The notes beneath the pieces were generated by a model, which worked only from the letters and a program-made list of their open reading frames with translations, did not search any database and was not told the origin of the DNA. 38,061 bases of DNA, taken from contig JAGNZC010000026.1 of assembly GCA_017984635.1 (NCBI GenBank), positions 1-38,061 of the forward strand, given 5' to 3'. This DNA comes from Crocinitomicaceae bacterium. Lineage in GTDB: Bacteria; Bacteroidota; Bacteroidia; Flavobacteriales_D; Crocinitomicaceae. Below, piece after piece: positions 1-6,499 of the stretch (its first letter is position 1; the number at the start of each line of letters is the position of its first letter). The position numbers and the translations under genes are program-made.

Positions 1-816
1 AGTATATTCTTCGCCAAACATAGAACCATCTTCACAAACCAATGCTAAACGATCTACATCTGGATCAACAGTAATCCCAACATCTGCACCAACTTCCACG
101 ATTTTAGCTGATAAATCAGTTAAATGCTCTGGCAATGGCTCTGGATTGTGTGGAAAATGTCCTGTTGGCTCACAATACATTTCTTCAATTTTAGTTACTC
201 CTAATGCTTTCAAAAGAGCTGGAACAAAGATTCCTCCTGTTGAATTCACTGCGTCGATTACCACAGAGAAATCCGCCGATGCAATCGCATCTTTATCTAC
301 TAATGGCAAGGCTAAAATAGCATCAATGTGTTTTTGCAAGTATGAATCATCATTTGTAACATGACCTAAATCATCTACTTCAGCAAATTCAAAGGCTTCC
401 GCATCAGCAATTTGCATCAATGCTTCACCATCGCTTCCAGAAATGAATTCTCCTTTTTCATTTAACAATTTCAAGGCATTCCATTGTTTCGTATTGTGAC
501 TCGCTGTTAAAATTATACCGCCTGCCGCATTTTCCAATGGAACGGCAACTTCAACCGTTGGTGTCGTTGACAAGCCAAGATTCACCACATCGATTCCTAA
601 TCCAACTAATGTTGCAACAACTAAATTAGAAATCATTTCACCCGAAAGGCGTGCATCTCTTCCGATTACAACTTTTAAGCGTTGCCCTTTATTTCGATCT
701 TTTAACCACGTTCCATAAGCCGCAGCGAATTTCACTGCATCAATTGGAGTTAAACCTTGATCTACAGCTCCGCCAATCGTCCCTCTGATACCAGAAATTG
801 ATTTAATTAATGTCAT
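1..816 (-). CDS. glmM: Phosphohexomutase, probable phosphoglucosamine mutase (C-terminal part outside window)
   Basis: Reading right to left from the ATG at 816, the frame stays open to the window edge, giving the first 272 residues of a protein that is usually about 460 aa. The alpha-D-phosphohexomutase family interconverts hexose 1- and 6-phosphates; the Bacteroidota GlmM type makes glucosamine-1-phosphate for UDP-GlcNAc and so for peptidoglycan. Visible motifs are the N-terminal SISGIRGT, the phosphoserine loop TASHNTKQWN (Ser106 should carry the phosphate; Thr stands where many homologues have Pro) and the metal loop DPDVDR near residue 255. It lies 26 bp after ribH, with no promoter seen between, so it is probably the last gene of the TPR-ribH operon. 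The choice between GlmM, phosphomannomutase and phosphoglucomutase rests on family resemblance, because the sugar-binding C-terminal domains are missing here. Confidence 0.85.
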   Translation of the reverse strand, partial: MTLIKSISGIRGTIGGAVDQGLTPIDAVKFAAAYGTWLKDRNKGQRLKVVIGRDARLSGEMISNLVVATLVGLGIDVVNLGLSTTPTVEVAVPLENAAGGIILTASHNTKQWNALKLLNEKGEFISGSDGEALMQIADAEAFEFAEVDDLGHVTNDDSYLQKHIDAILALPLVDKDAIASADFSVVIDAVNSTGGIFVPALLKALGVTKIEEMYCEPTGHFPHNPEPLPEHLTDLSAKIVEVGADVGITVDPDVDRLALVCEDGSMFGEEYT

Positions 817-842
817 TTATTAAGAATTATAAAATTAGTAGC

Positions 843-1334
843 TTATAAAAAACTCTTTTTGAGTTCAATCATTTTCAAACAAGCAATGGCGCATTCAATT
901 CCTTTGTTTCCATGTATACCACCAGAACGATCTATACTTTGTTGAATGTGGTTATCCGTTAAGACACAAAATGCAACAGGTAAATTGTATTTCAAGTTTA
1001 CATCTTTGATGCCTTGCGTAGTTCCTTCGCACACAAAATCAAAATGCTTTGTTTCCCCTTGAATAACAACACCAATAGCTACAACGCCATCCACATCTGT
1101 GTATTCACATAGGTATTGTGCCGCCAATGGCAATTCAAACGCACCAGGAACAAAGCGAACCAAGATATTTTCTTCCAAAACACCATTTTCCAACAAGGCT
1201 TGTTTTGCGCCCTTTAAAAGATTAAGCGTAATAGAATCATTCCATTCAGAAACAACAATGCCGATCTTAAAATCGGCACCATTTGGAACTAAGTCCTTAT
1301 TGTATTCTGACAAATTGCGTAATGCAGTAGCCAT
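843..1334 (-). CDS. ribH: 6,7-dimethyl-8-ribityllumazine synthase
   Basis: Lumazine synthase condenses 5-amino-6-ribitylaminouracil with 3,4-dihydroxybutanone-4-phosphate, the penultimate step of riboflavin synthesis in the cytosol. The protein has 163 aa, normal for the family. The motifs are PGAFELP (63-69), the substrate loop GVVIQGETKHFDF with the catalytic His at 97, CVLT, and the phosphate-binding DRSGG...GNKG near the C-terminus. Start is ATG. It begins 5 bp after the stop of the membrane TPR gene and is followed 26 bp later by the phosphohexomutase, so all three probably share a transcript. No other rib gene or FMN riboswitch is visible in the window. Confidence 0.96.
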   Translation of the reverse strand: MATALRNLSEYNKDLVPNGADFKIGIVVSEWNDSITLNLLKGAKQALLENGVLEENILVRFVPGAFELPLAAQYLCEYTDVDGVVAIGVVIQGETKHFDFVCEGTTQGIKDVNLKYNLPVAFCVLTDNHIQQSIDRSGGIHGNKGIECAIACLKMIELKKSFL

Positions 1335-1339
1335 TTATG

Positions 1340-1978
1340 TTATTTTTTTTCTTTTTTAACGCGTCCGATGTATTTCTCAATCGATTTTTGATTCGCAAAT
1401 TGAGGGAAATCATCTTTAATTTTCGTGTAACACTCGTTTGCACCTTCTACATTATCATTTTTCTCAGCGTGTAAACCAGCTTTAAACAAATACATAGGTG
1501 TTGTAAATTCATTTTCATCTGCAGCAGCAGCTTCCATGTACAAGTCAAATGCTTTTTTGTAATCTTTCATTTCACTGTAACAATCACCTTGTAAACCAAG
1601 TGCCATTGCTTTTACATATGTATCATTTACATCTACTCCGCTTAATTCTTCCAATGCTTTTTTGAATTCTCCTTTTGCCATGTATTGACGACCTAAAACG
1701 AATTGAGCATTTTCACCACCAATTTTACCGTCGAATTTTTTAACAACACTTTTCAATTCATCGATCGCTAAATCTGTTGAATCTTTTGAAGCATAGTTCA
1801 ATCCTACCCAGTAAGCATCTTTTGATTTTTCATTCGATGGACCCCAGATAAACTGACGGTATGCCAAGAAAAGAATGATTAATATAAAGAAACCACCAAC
1901 AGAATAAACGATTAAACGTGTTTTCTTGTTTGAATTGATTTGACTTTTTAAGTCTTTTAAATTGAAGTTTTCGAACAT
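1340..1978 (-). CDS. Membrane-anchored tetratricopeptide repeat protein
   Basis: The chosen start gives 212 aa beginning MFENFNLKDLKSQIN; an ATG three codons earlier is possible. A basic N-terminal stretch is followed by one hydrophobic segment at about residues 24-44 (VYSVGGFFILIILFLAY) and then TPR-like helical repeats to the C-terminus, with alternating A/G/Y positions such as LGRQYMAKGEFKKALEEL. This layout, cytoplasmic N-terminus, single membrane pass and outer TPR domain, resembles YfgM/BamD-like scaffold proteins that assist envelope protein folding. That role is inference; no catalytic motif is present. A good -7 box lies 22 bp upstream. It is the first gene of the operon with ribH and the phosphohexomutase. 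Confidence 0.8.
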   Translation of the reverse strand: MFENFNLKDLKSQINSNKKTRLIVYSVGGFFILIILFLAYRQFIWGPSNEKSKDAYWVGLNYASKDSTDLAIDELKSVVKKFDGKIGGENAQFVLGRQYMAKGEFKKALEELSGVDVNDTYVKAMALGLQGDCYSEMKDYKKAFDLYMEAAAADENEFTTPMYLFKAGLHAEKNDNVEGANECYTKIKDDFPQFANQKSIEKYIGRVKKEKK

Positions 1979-1999
1979 TTTATGCAATTTTTAGCCTTG

Positions 2000-2007
2000 C
2001 AAAAATA
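2000..2007 (-). promoter_or_regulatory. -7 box of the TPR-ribH-mutase operon
   Basis: Minus-strand TATTTTTG matches the Bacteroidota -7 consensus TAnnTTTG exactly and ends 21 bp before the ATG at 1978. No convincing -33 TTG is seen at the usual distance. Confidence 0.5.
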
Positions 2008-2106
2008 AGTTTTTTTTTGATTAAAAAAAGAGATGTGCGTAAAAAGTGGAAAATAGAGTGGTTTTTTGTTTTTAGTAGGTGCAATAATTTAAATTTAATC
2101 TACTTT

Positions 2107-2214
2107 CTTGTCATTTTTCTTGATACAAAAGAAACAACTGAATACATTGATTTAATAAATTCAACAAAAAATAAATTACTTATTTGTGAAAATCAAGAAG
2201 CAATAAGCCGTTCT
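2107..2214 (+). repeat. Intergenic repeat copy A, split into two halves
   Basis: The left half (2107-2135) and right half (2190-2214) match the left and right parts of the compact copy at 8957-9013. About 54 bp of AT-rich DNA separates them, against 3 bp in the other copy. The right half reads AATCAAGAAGCAATAAGCCG. It lies in the divergent spacer between the TPR operon and recF, 1979-2305, where I see no gene. Confidence 0.6.
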
Positions 2215-2254
2215 TAAAAATTATATAAGCGAAGGGTTGAAAACTATCCTATAA

Positions 2255-2288
2255 AAGCTTAAAATTTTATGTTGCAAGCTTAAAATTT
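2255..2288 (+). promoter_or_regulatory. 13-bp direct repeat, possible operator in the recF promoter
   Basis: AAGCTTAAAATTT occurs at 2255-2267 and again at 2276-2288, exactly 21 bp (two helical turns) apart. The pair flanks the -33 TTG (2272-2274) and ends just before the -7 box. No regulator is identified. Confidence 0.45.
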
Positions 2289-2292
2289 GCTT

Positions 2293-2300
2293 TAATTTTG
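2293..2300 (+). promoter_or_regulatory. recF -7 box, near-leaderless start
   Basis: TAATTTTG matches TAnnTTTG, with TTG at 2272-2274 and an 18-bp spacer. The box ends only 5 bp before the recF ATG (TTTGTATCAATG), so the mRNA should begin at or within a few bases of the start codon. Confidence 0.6.
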
Positions 2301-2305
2301 TATCA

Positions 2306-3415
2306 ATGCATTTAACGAGTTTACATCTTACAAATTTTAAGAATTACGAAGACGCTGCTGTCGAGTTGTCGCCCAACATCAATTGTTTTATTGGGGCAAA
2401 CGGAGCTGGGAAAACGAATATATTAGATGCAGTGCATTACTTAAGCCTCTGTAAATCGTATATGAACGTATTGGATCGACAAAACATTCGTTTTGACCAA
2501 TTGTTTTTTTCGGTTCAAGGAAATTGGGAAAAAGACGCACAAAACATTGCTATTCATTGCGCTGTAAAATTAGGCGCTAAAAAAGTCTTCAAACGCAATA
2601 AAAAGGAATACGAGAAATTAGCAGATCACATTGGACAGTTTCCAGTTGTTATGATTTCGCCTTACGACCGTGATTTAATTTCTGAAGGAAGTGAACTGCG
2701 TAGAAAATGGATGGATGGCATCATCGCACAATTCGACCGAGTTTATTTGGAAAACATTCAACGCTATGCTAAAATCCTGGAACAGCGTAATGCCTTATTG
2801 AAAAACATGTTTCAACACGGACTTTTTGACCGAGAAAGCATCGAAGTATGGAACGAACAATTGGTTACAGTTGGTAATCAAATCCATTTAAAAAGACAAG
2901 CTTTTATTGAAGAGTTCATTCCTGTATTCCAAGAACGCTACAATTACATTGGTTTGGAAACGGAAGAAGTTCATATCTCCTACCGTTCACAATTGAACGA
3001 CACTTCGTTTGAGCAACTATTAACGGATTACGAACGCAAAGATGCATTGACCCATTATTCTAACGCTGGAACACACAAAGACGACTTAGTGTTTACCATT
3101 AAAGGAATGCCGATTAAGAAATTTGGTTCACAAGGACAACAAAAATCGTTTATTATCGCTTTGCGTTTGGCGCAATATGATTGGTTGAAACGCCATTTGA
3201 ATGTTCGACCAGTGCTGTTATTGGACGATATTTTTGATAAATTAGATCAACAACGTGTATCGAAATTATTGGAATTGGTTTCGAATCAGTATTTCGGGCA
3301 AGTGTTGGTGACGGACACGGATTTAGAGCGCATCCAAACTATCTTTAAGCTTCACTCCATGGAAAGCAAGTTGTTCTCCGTTGAAAATGGCACCATAGAA
3401 ACTTTAGTACTTTAA
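2306..3415 (+). CDS. recF: DNA replication and repair protein RecF
   Basis: RecF is an SMC-like ATPase that acts with RecO and RecR to load RecA on gapped DNA. The 369-aa product has the usual length. Walker A is GANGAGKT (30-37), the ABC signature-like segment is FGSQGQQKS (about 271-279) and Walker B is VLLLDDIFDKLD (about 305-316). The N-terminus MHLTSLHLTNFKNY is typical. The ATG at 2306 follows an unusually close -7 promoter box, so the transcript may lack a leader. The DUF721 gene starts 3 bp after the stop, a pairing common in Bacteroidota, so the two are probably co-transcribed. Confidence 0.97.
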   Translation: MHLTSLHLTNFKNYEDAAVELSPNINCFIGANGAGKTNILDAVHYLSLCKSYMNVLDRQNIRFDQLFFSVQGNWEKDAQNIAIHCAVKLGAKKVFKRNKKEYEKLADHIGQFPVVMISPYDRDLISEGSELRRKWMDGIIAQFDRVYLENIQRYAKILEQRNALLKNMFQHGLFDRESIEVWNEQLVTVGNQIHLKRQAFIEEFIPVFQERYNYIGLETEEVHISYRSQLNDTSFEQLLTDYERKDALTHYSNAGTHKDDLVFTIKGMPIKKFGSQGQQKSFIIALRLAQYDWLKRHLNVRPVLLLDDIFDKLDQQRVSKLLELVSNQYFGQVLVTDTDLERIQTIFKLHSMESKLFSVENGTIETLVL

Positions 3416-3418
3416 TGT

Positions 3419-3721
3419 ATGGACGAACGTAAACGCACTTCAAACGAAACACCGCTGAAAGAACTCATTGATAAATTGATGAAAGCCTACCAATTGGATG
3501 GTAAACTCAATGAAATGACTGTCTTAGAAGCTTGGCCTGAAATGATGGGCATTGCAGTTGCAAACCGAACGGTTGATCTAAAAATACGCAACAAAACCTT
3601 GTACATCTCGATGGATTCTTCGGTAATGCGCGACGAGTTAGCACACGGAAAATCAATCATTCTACACCGAGTAAATGAAAAAGCTGGTTACGAGATGATT
3701 ACAGATGTTTGGTTTGGCTAA
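3419..3721 (+). CDS. DUF721 (DciA-like) protein
   Basis: The 100-aa protein matches the DUF721 pattern: an N-terminal helix ending in LKELIDKLMKAYQLDGKL, then a compact domain with VLEAWPEMMG, VANRTVDLKIRNKTLYI and DSSVMRDELAHGKSIILHRVNE. DciA, the studied member of DUF721, loads or assists the replicative helicase DnaB in bacteria lacking DnaC; it binds DNA through a KH-like fold. A DciA role here is inferred from the family and from coupling to recF. The start lies 3 bp after the recF stop. The gene is complete and is followed by a convergent small membrane gene. Confidence 0.85.
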   Translation: MDERKRTSNETPLKELIDKLMKAYQLDGKLNEMTVLEAWPEMMGIAVANRTVDLKIRNKTLYISMDSSVMRDELAHGKSIILHRVNEKAGYEMITDVWFG

Positions 3722-3737
3722 ACCCTACGCTACATTG

Positions 3738-3950
3738 TTATTTCATTAACCATTTCCCCAAAACTTTTCGGAGCAAAGGCAACAACACAAATACCATAGT
3801 TGGAACTAAAATCAAGGTCATGATTAACGTAATCAATGGCAAAGGCAAGTGCTTGATGTGTTTTCCAACTAATAATTGTACGAGCGTGATGGTTGGATAA
3901 ATAGCGATCCATACCATGACAGCAAATTTCCATTTTGGAGGTTGATTCAT
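3738..3950 (-). CDS. Small two-helix membrane protein resembling the C-terminal tail of ABM-type monooxygenases
   Basis: From the ATG at 3950 the protein is 70 aa (MNQPPKWKFAVMVWIAIYP...). It has two hydrophobic segments, about residues 8-26 and 37-60, and the pattern PPKWK-x-W-x-YP...LPLPL...P...LR..LGKWL. From memory this resembles the membrane tail fused to antibiotic-biosynthesis-monooxygenase domains in other bacteria; here it stands alone with no enzymatic domain. The frame extends 18 codons further upstream, but that stretch is low in coding character and the ATG at 3950 matches the expected start of the motif. It converges on DUF721 (17 bp). Function unknown; possibly a general small integral membrane protein. 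Confidence 0.65.
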   Translation of the reverse strand: MNQPPKWKFAVMVWIAIYPTITLVQLLVGKHIKHLPLPLITLIMTLILVPTMVFVLLPLLRKVLGKWLMK

Positions 3951-4050
3951 AATTGATTTTTTTGCAAAGCTACACGAATTCTTAAATGATGGATTGTAGA
4001 ACACACTTATTTATAAAAAAATTGTATTTTCGTTTTCTAAAAATACCATC

Positions 4051-4479
4051 ATGAAAAAAACCATTCTTTACATCTCTTTAATTGTTTTCTTTACAAGCTG
4101 TGCTAACAACAAAAACACCTCCTCTGATCAAAAAGCAGGTAATGATCGCGACGCACACAACTGCATTTCCTCCGCTGGTTACATGTGGTCTGAATTAAAA
4201 AACGATTGTGTACGATCGTGGGAAGCGGGCATTCAATTTGACCCATCTTCAAATCGCAGCGACAAAACGAGCATTGCTAGCGTACTTTTCTTAAATGGAA
4301 AAGCTGAAGTTTTTGCTTCAGAGTTGAAAAAACCAGTGGTACTAACAGCAGTGAAAAATGGCAATATACTATTTGAAAACACCACTGAAAAAGTTGCTAT
4401 TTTGAAGGAAGATGGGCGTTTGAATTTAAGAATTGGGGGTGTTGTTTCATATGTGAGAGAGGGAGTTGAGATGGAGTAA
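4051..4479 (+). CDS. Putative lipoprotein with conserved CIS-AGY-W...C-R segment
   Basis: The 142-aa product starts with a lipoprotein signal peptide (MKKTILYISLIVFFTSC, lipid-acceptor Cys at 17), so it should sit in the envelope. Residues about 38-60 hold a Cys pair in the context CISSAGYMWSELKNDCVRSWE; the two cysteines could form a disulfide. The C-terminal half is predicted beta-rich (AEVFASELKKPVVLTAV, LNLRIGGVVSYV). I do not recognise a named domain. The gene stands alone between two minus-strand genes; a weak -7-like TATTTTCG lies about 20 bp upstream. It converges on the next lipoprotein gene with a 16-bp gap and no evident terminator. Confidence 0.75.
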   Translation: MKKTILYISLIVFFTSCANNKNTSSDQKAGNDRDAHNCISSAGYMWSELKNDCVRSWEAGIQFDPSSNRSDKTSIASVLFLNGKAEVFASELKKPVVLTAVKNGNILFENTTEKVAILKEDGRLNLRIGGVVSYVREGVEME

Positions 4480-4495
4480 GAATTGTTTGAAAAAA

Positions 4496-5203
4496 TCAAT
4501 ATATCTCACTGTATTCAATACTGAATTTAATTCGATCGGTATCAACTAACAACACTTTTTTCAAACCAAAGCCAATGATTTCAGCTGAGTTTGGAATTAC
4601 CTTTTTTACATGTACGCGCTGACCAAGTTTGAAGCCTTTGTAAGTAATCATTTTTTTAAATAGTTTGTTCTCGTTATAATACTTTATCAAACCCTTTGAG
4701 TTGGAATACTTGATTTTTTCTTTTGGAGCTATAGAAATATAAAGGCCTTCAAAGTCGAAAGTAGAAAACAAAGAATCACCTTTTTCAAAAAGAGAAATCA
4801 CAGGAGGTAGATCGTTTAATGTATCTTTTTGGCTACTTTCAATAATAGTTAAATTTGATGAATTCGGCGAAACAACATCTGCGGTAATTGAATAACGATG
4901 TTTCGTGAAAAACAAAAAGAAAAAGGTAGAACTATTTAAGTTCACGTTCACATACTTTTCTCCTTCTTTCAAAGGTCGGTTACGAATTAAATCGTCTTTT
5001 GCTTCTTTTAGCATAACAGTGGTTGAAGTGCCTCCGAGTCCAAATAAATAGTTTACAGAATATGTTCCGACGGCTTGGTTTTGAGGACTAACTTCTTGCC
5101 CATAATCTAGAGAAACAATTTGCCCTTTATGCACCATGGTACAAGCTGTTAATGTCAACACTACAAAAACCAGGATTACTTTATATGACAAAATACGTTT
5201 CAT
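4496..5203 (-). CDS. Putative lipoprotein of unknown function
   Basis: The 235-aa product has a signal peptide ending in a lipobox (LTLTAC, Cys at 21). The central region, AVGTYSVNYLFGLGGTS...LKEAKDDLIRNRPLKEGEKYVNVNLN, followed by an aromatic strand and SITADVV, resembles small Bacteroidota lipoproteins of the DUF6567/TRL-like kind, but I cannot confirm the family. The C-terminal part (residues about 150-235) appears specific to this protein, with several beta strands and GQRVHVKKVIPNSAEIIGFG. A perfect -7 box (TATATTTG) lies 58 bp upstream. The leader between it and the ATG can form a small AGATTT/AAATCT hairpin. It is a single-gene transcription unit. Confidence 0.7.
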   Translation of the reverse strand: MKRILSYKVILVFVVLTLTACTMVHKGQIVSLDYGQEVSPQNQAVGTYSVNYLFGLGGTSTTVMLKEAKDDLIRNRPLKEGEKYVNVNLNSSTFFFLFFTKHRYSITADVVSPNSSNLTIIESSQKDTLNDLPPVISLFEKGDSLFSTFDFEGLYISIAPKEKIKYSNSKGLIKYYNENKLFKKMITYKGFKLGQRVHVKKVIPNSAEIIGFGLKKVLLVDTDRIKFSIEYSEIY

Positions 5204-5260
5204 GTTTTTTAAATTATTTTATTTGGAAAAGATTTGAATAAATCTAATTTTTTAATCTTT

Positions 5261-5268
5261 CAAATATA
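5261..5268 (-). promoter_or_regulatory. -7 box of the lipoprotein gene ending at 4496
   Basis: Minus-strand TATATTTG matches TAnnTTTG exactly and predicts a leader of about 50 nt. The rest of 5204-5446 is AT-rich and holds no gene; it carries a variant of the AAACCACT motif twice near 5345-5360. Confidence 0.45.
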
Positions 5269-5446
5269 TAGATAAAAAAATTTAAAAACATTAGAACTTA
5301 TTCTAAAAAAATAAAGGTTTATACATTTCTATTTAGAATTTTAAGTGGTTCTGTGGTTTCGTTCGTGTTATTAATTTTGAAGAACTAAACTACTAAAAGA
5401 TTTTAAATTATACCTGTAATTTTTGTAAAAATTAAAATGTTAGAAA

Positions 5447-6007
5447 TTAGACTATTGCAAAATCTTTATTTGACAGTTTGAGATTTGGTTTGTTTAATAA
5501 TAAAATCGCGTCTTTCACTTTAACTTGATCTTCTCGCGATAAAAAAACAGGAACTAAGGCTATAATTTCAATCTTTAATAGGCGATTGATGACGATTAAA
5601 TCTTTGAGTGTAAAGGGTTTGATGCCATTTATTAATTCGGACATGTGTGTTTTGCTTTTATGACCTAATATAAAAGCTAAATTCGCTTGTGTCAACTCCA
5701 ATTCTTTTAGCCTTTTTTTAATTTTCATTTTTCTTGTTTCAATAAATAAATGTTCTTGTTCGGCAATTTGTTCAGCATTATCATTTTCAACTAACTTGTC
5801 ATCACTAATTTGATCGATCGAATTCCATTCTTGTTGTTCGTATTTTTCAATGCAATCGCGTAATTTTGATCGTAATGAAACATAATGAGGATTTTCTTTC
5901 GCTAACAAACGCATTTTACGTTCGGCAATCAAGGCTCTTTCATAATCTAATTCTTTGGCAATAAATCCTTTGTCAAGTATTTTATCTATGTTGAAATGTG
6001 TTGTCAT
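5447..6007 (-). CDS. HigA/COG5499-like helix-turn-helix regulator without an adjacent toxin gene
   Basis: From the ATG at 6007 the protein is 186 aa. The N-terminal two thirds are charged and helical (ERKMRLLAKENPHYVSLRSKL...), and the C-terminal part is an HTH of the XRE/HigA kind: RLKELELTQANLAFILGHKS followed by the recognition helix in KTHMSELINGIKPFTL. A frame extension to 6190 exists, but the promoter box at 6028-6035 and the palindrome at 6034-6068 lie inside it, which supports the start at 6007. HigA proteins usually pair with a HigB toxin just upstream; none is seen here, so this may be a solitary or orphaned regulator. The palindrome predicts autorepression. Confidence 0.75.
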   Translation of the reverse strand: MTTHFNIDKILDKGFIAKELDYERALIAERKMRLLAKENPHYVSLRSKLRDCIEKYEQQEWNSIDQISDDKLVENDNAEQIAEQEHLFIETRKMKIKKRLKELELTQANLAFILGHKSKTHMSELINGIKPFTLKDLIVINRLLKIEIIALVPVFLSREDQVKVKDAILLLNKPNLKLSNKDFAIV

Positions 6008-6027
6008 TATTCGCAATAAAAGAATTT

Positions 6028-6068
6028 CAAAAGTATTAAAAGTTCTGATAATAACCGAACTTTTAATA
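6028..6068 (-). promoter_or_regulatory. Promoter plus 12-bp palindromic operator of the HTH regulator
   Basis: Minus-strand -7 box TACTTTTG spans 6028-6035. A perfect inverted repeat, TATTAAAAGTTC (6034-6045) and GAACTTTTAATA (6057-6068) with an 11-bp spacer, overlaps it and extends into the -33 region. A dimer bound there would block RNA polymerase, as expected for an autoregulated HigA-type protein. Confidence 0.65.
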
Positions 6069-6190
6069 AAAAAGATATGAAATTTTTGATGTTTTTTAAT
6101 CGAAATAAAATTTAACATGATTTTTAGTGGTTTCATTTTGTGTTTATAATTAAATATACAAAAAGATTTTGATTTAACTGAAAAATACAT

Positions 6191-6499
6191 ATACGTATAT
6201 TCAACTTTAAAGAAAATGCGATAGAAAATATTCGACCCTTTAGGGTCGTTAGAGATTTGAGTTAGAGCTGTTAGTGCTATTTGACCCTAAGGGGTCATAA
6301 ATAGCTTGAAAATTATTATAAATATATTATGAGGATTATGGTCATCACAAAATTATATTCATATTGGAAGAAAATTGACAACACACTGGAACGGAAATCT
6401 TTCACACGATTTCGACCCCCGATTGAAACGGCATCATCAGGTTTTTTCAACCTGATATACAGTGAAAAGCGGGAAATGGGCGCCTAATTCTTTAAAAAA
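6191..6499. repeat. Palindrome-rich intergenic region
   Basis: This region holds CGACCCT-TT-AGGGTCG at 6233-6248, a longer hairpin at 6276-6305 (GCTATTT-GACCC / GGGTC-at-AAATAGC) and ATCAGGTT-TTTTC-AACCTGAT at 6436-6456. None is followed by a clear T-tract on the minus strand, so none is a standard terminator for the upstream ABC-F gene. A 52-codon plus-strand ORF (6329-6487) runs through it but has no promoter or recognised homologue. Confidence 0.55.

Noticed and set aside
2017..2217. 66-codon plus-strand ORF between the TPR gene and recF
   Set aside because: It runs through repeat copy A, starts inside the minus-strand promoter area and has no recognisable domain.
3709..3933. Overlapping ORFs on both strands around the small membrane gene
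   Set aside because: They are alternative frames of the 70-aa two-helix protein, which alone has a coherent pattern.
6008..6190. Upstream extension of the HTH regulator or a hidden HigB toxin
   Set aside because: The promoter and operator lie in this stretch; its translation is Lys/Phe/Ile-rich and lacks HigB features.
6329..6487. 52-codon plus-strand ORF
   Set aside because: It overlaps palindromes and has no start signal; kept only as a finding to check.
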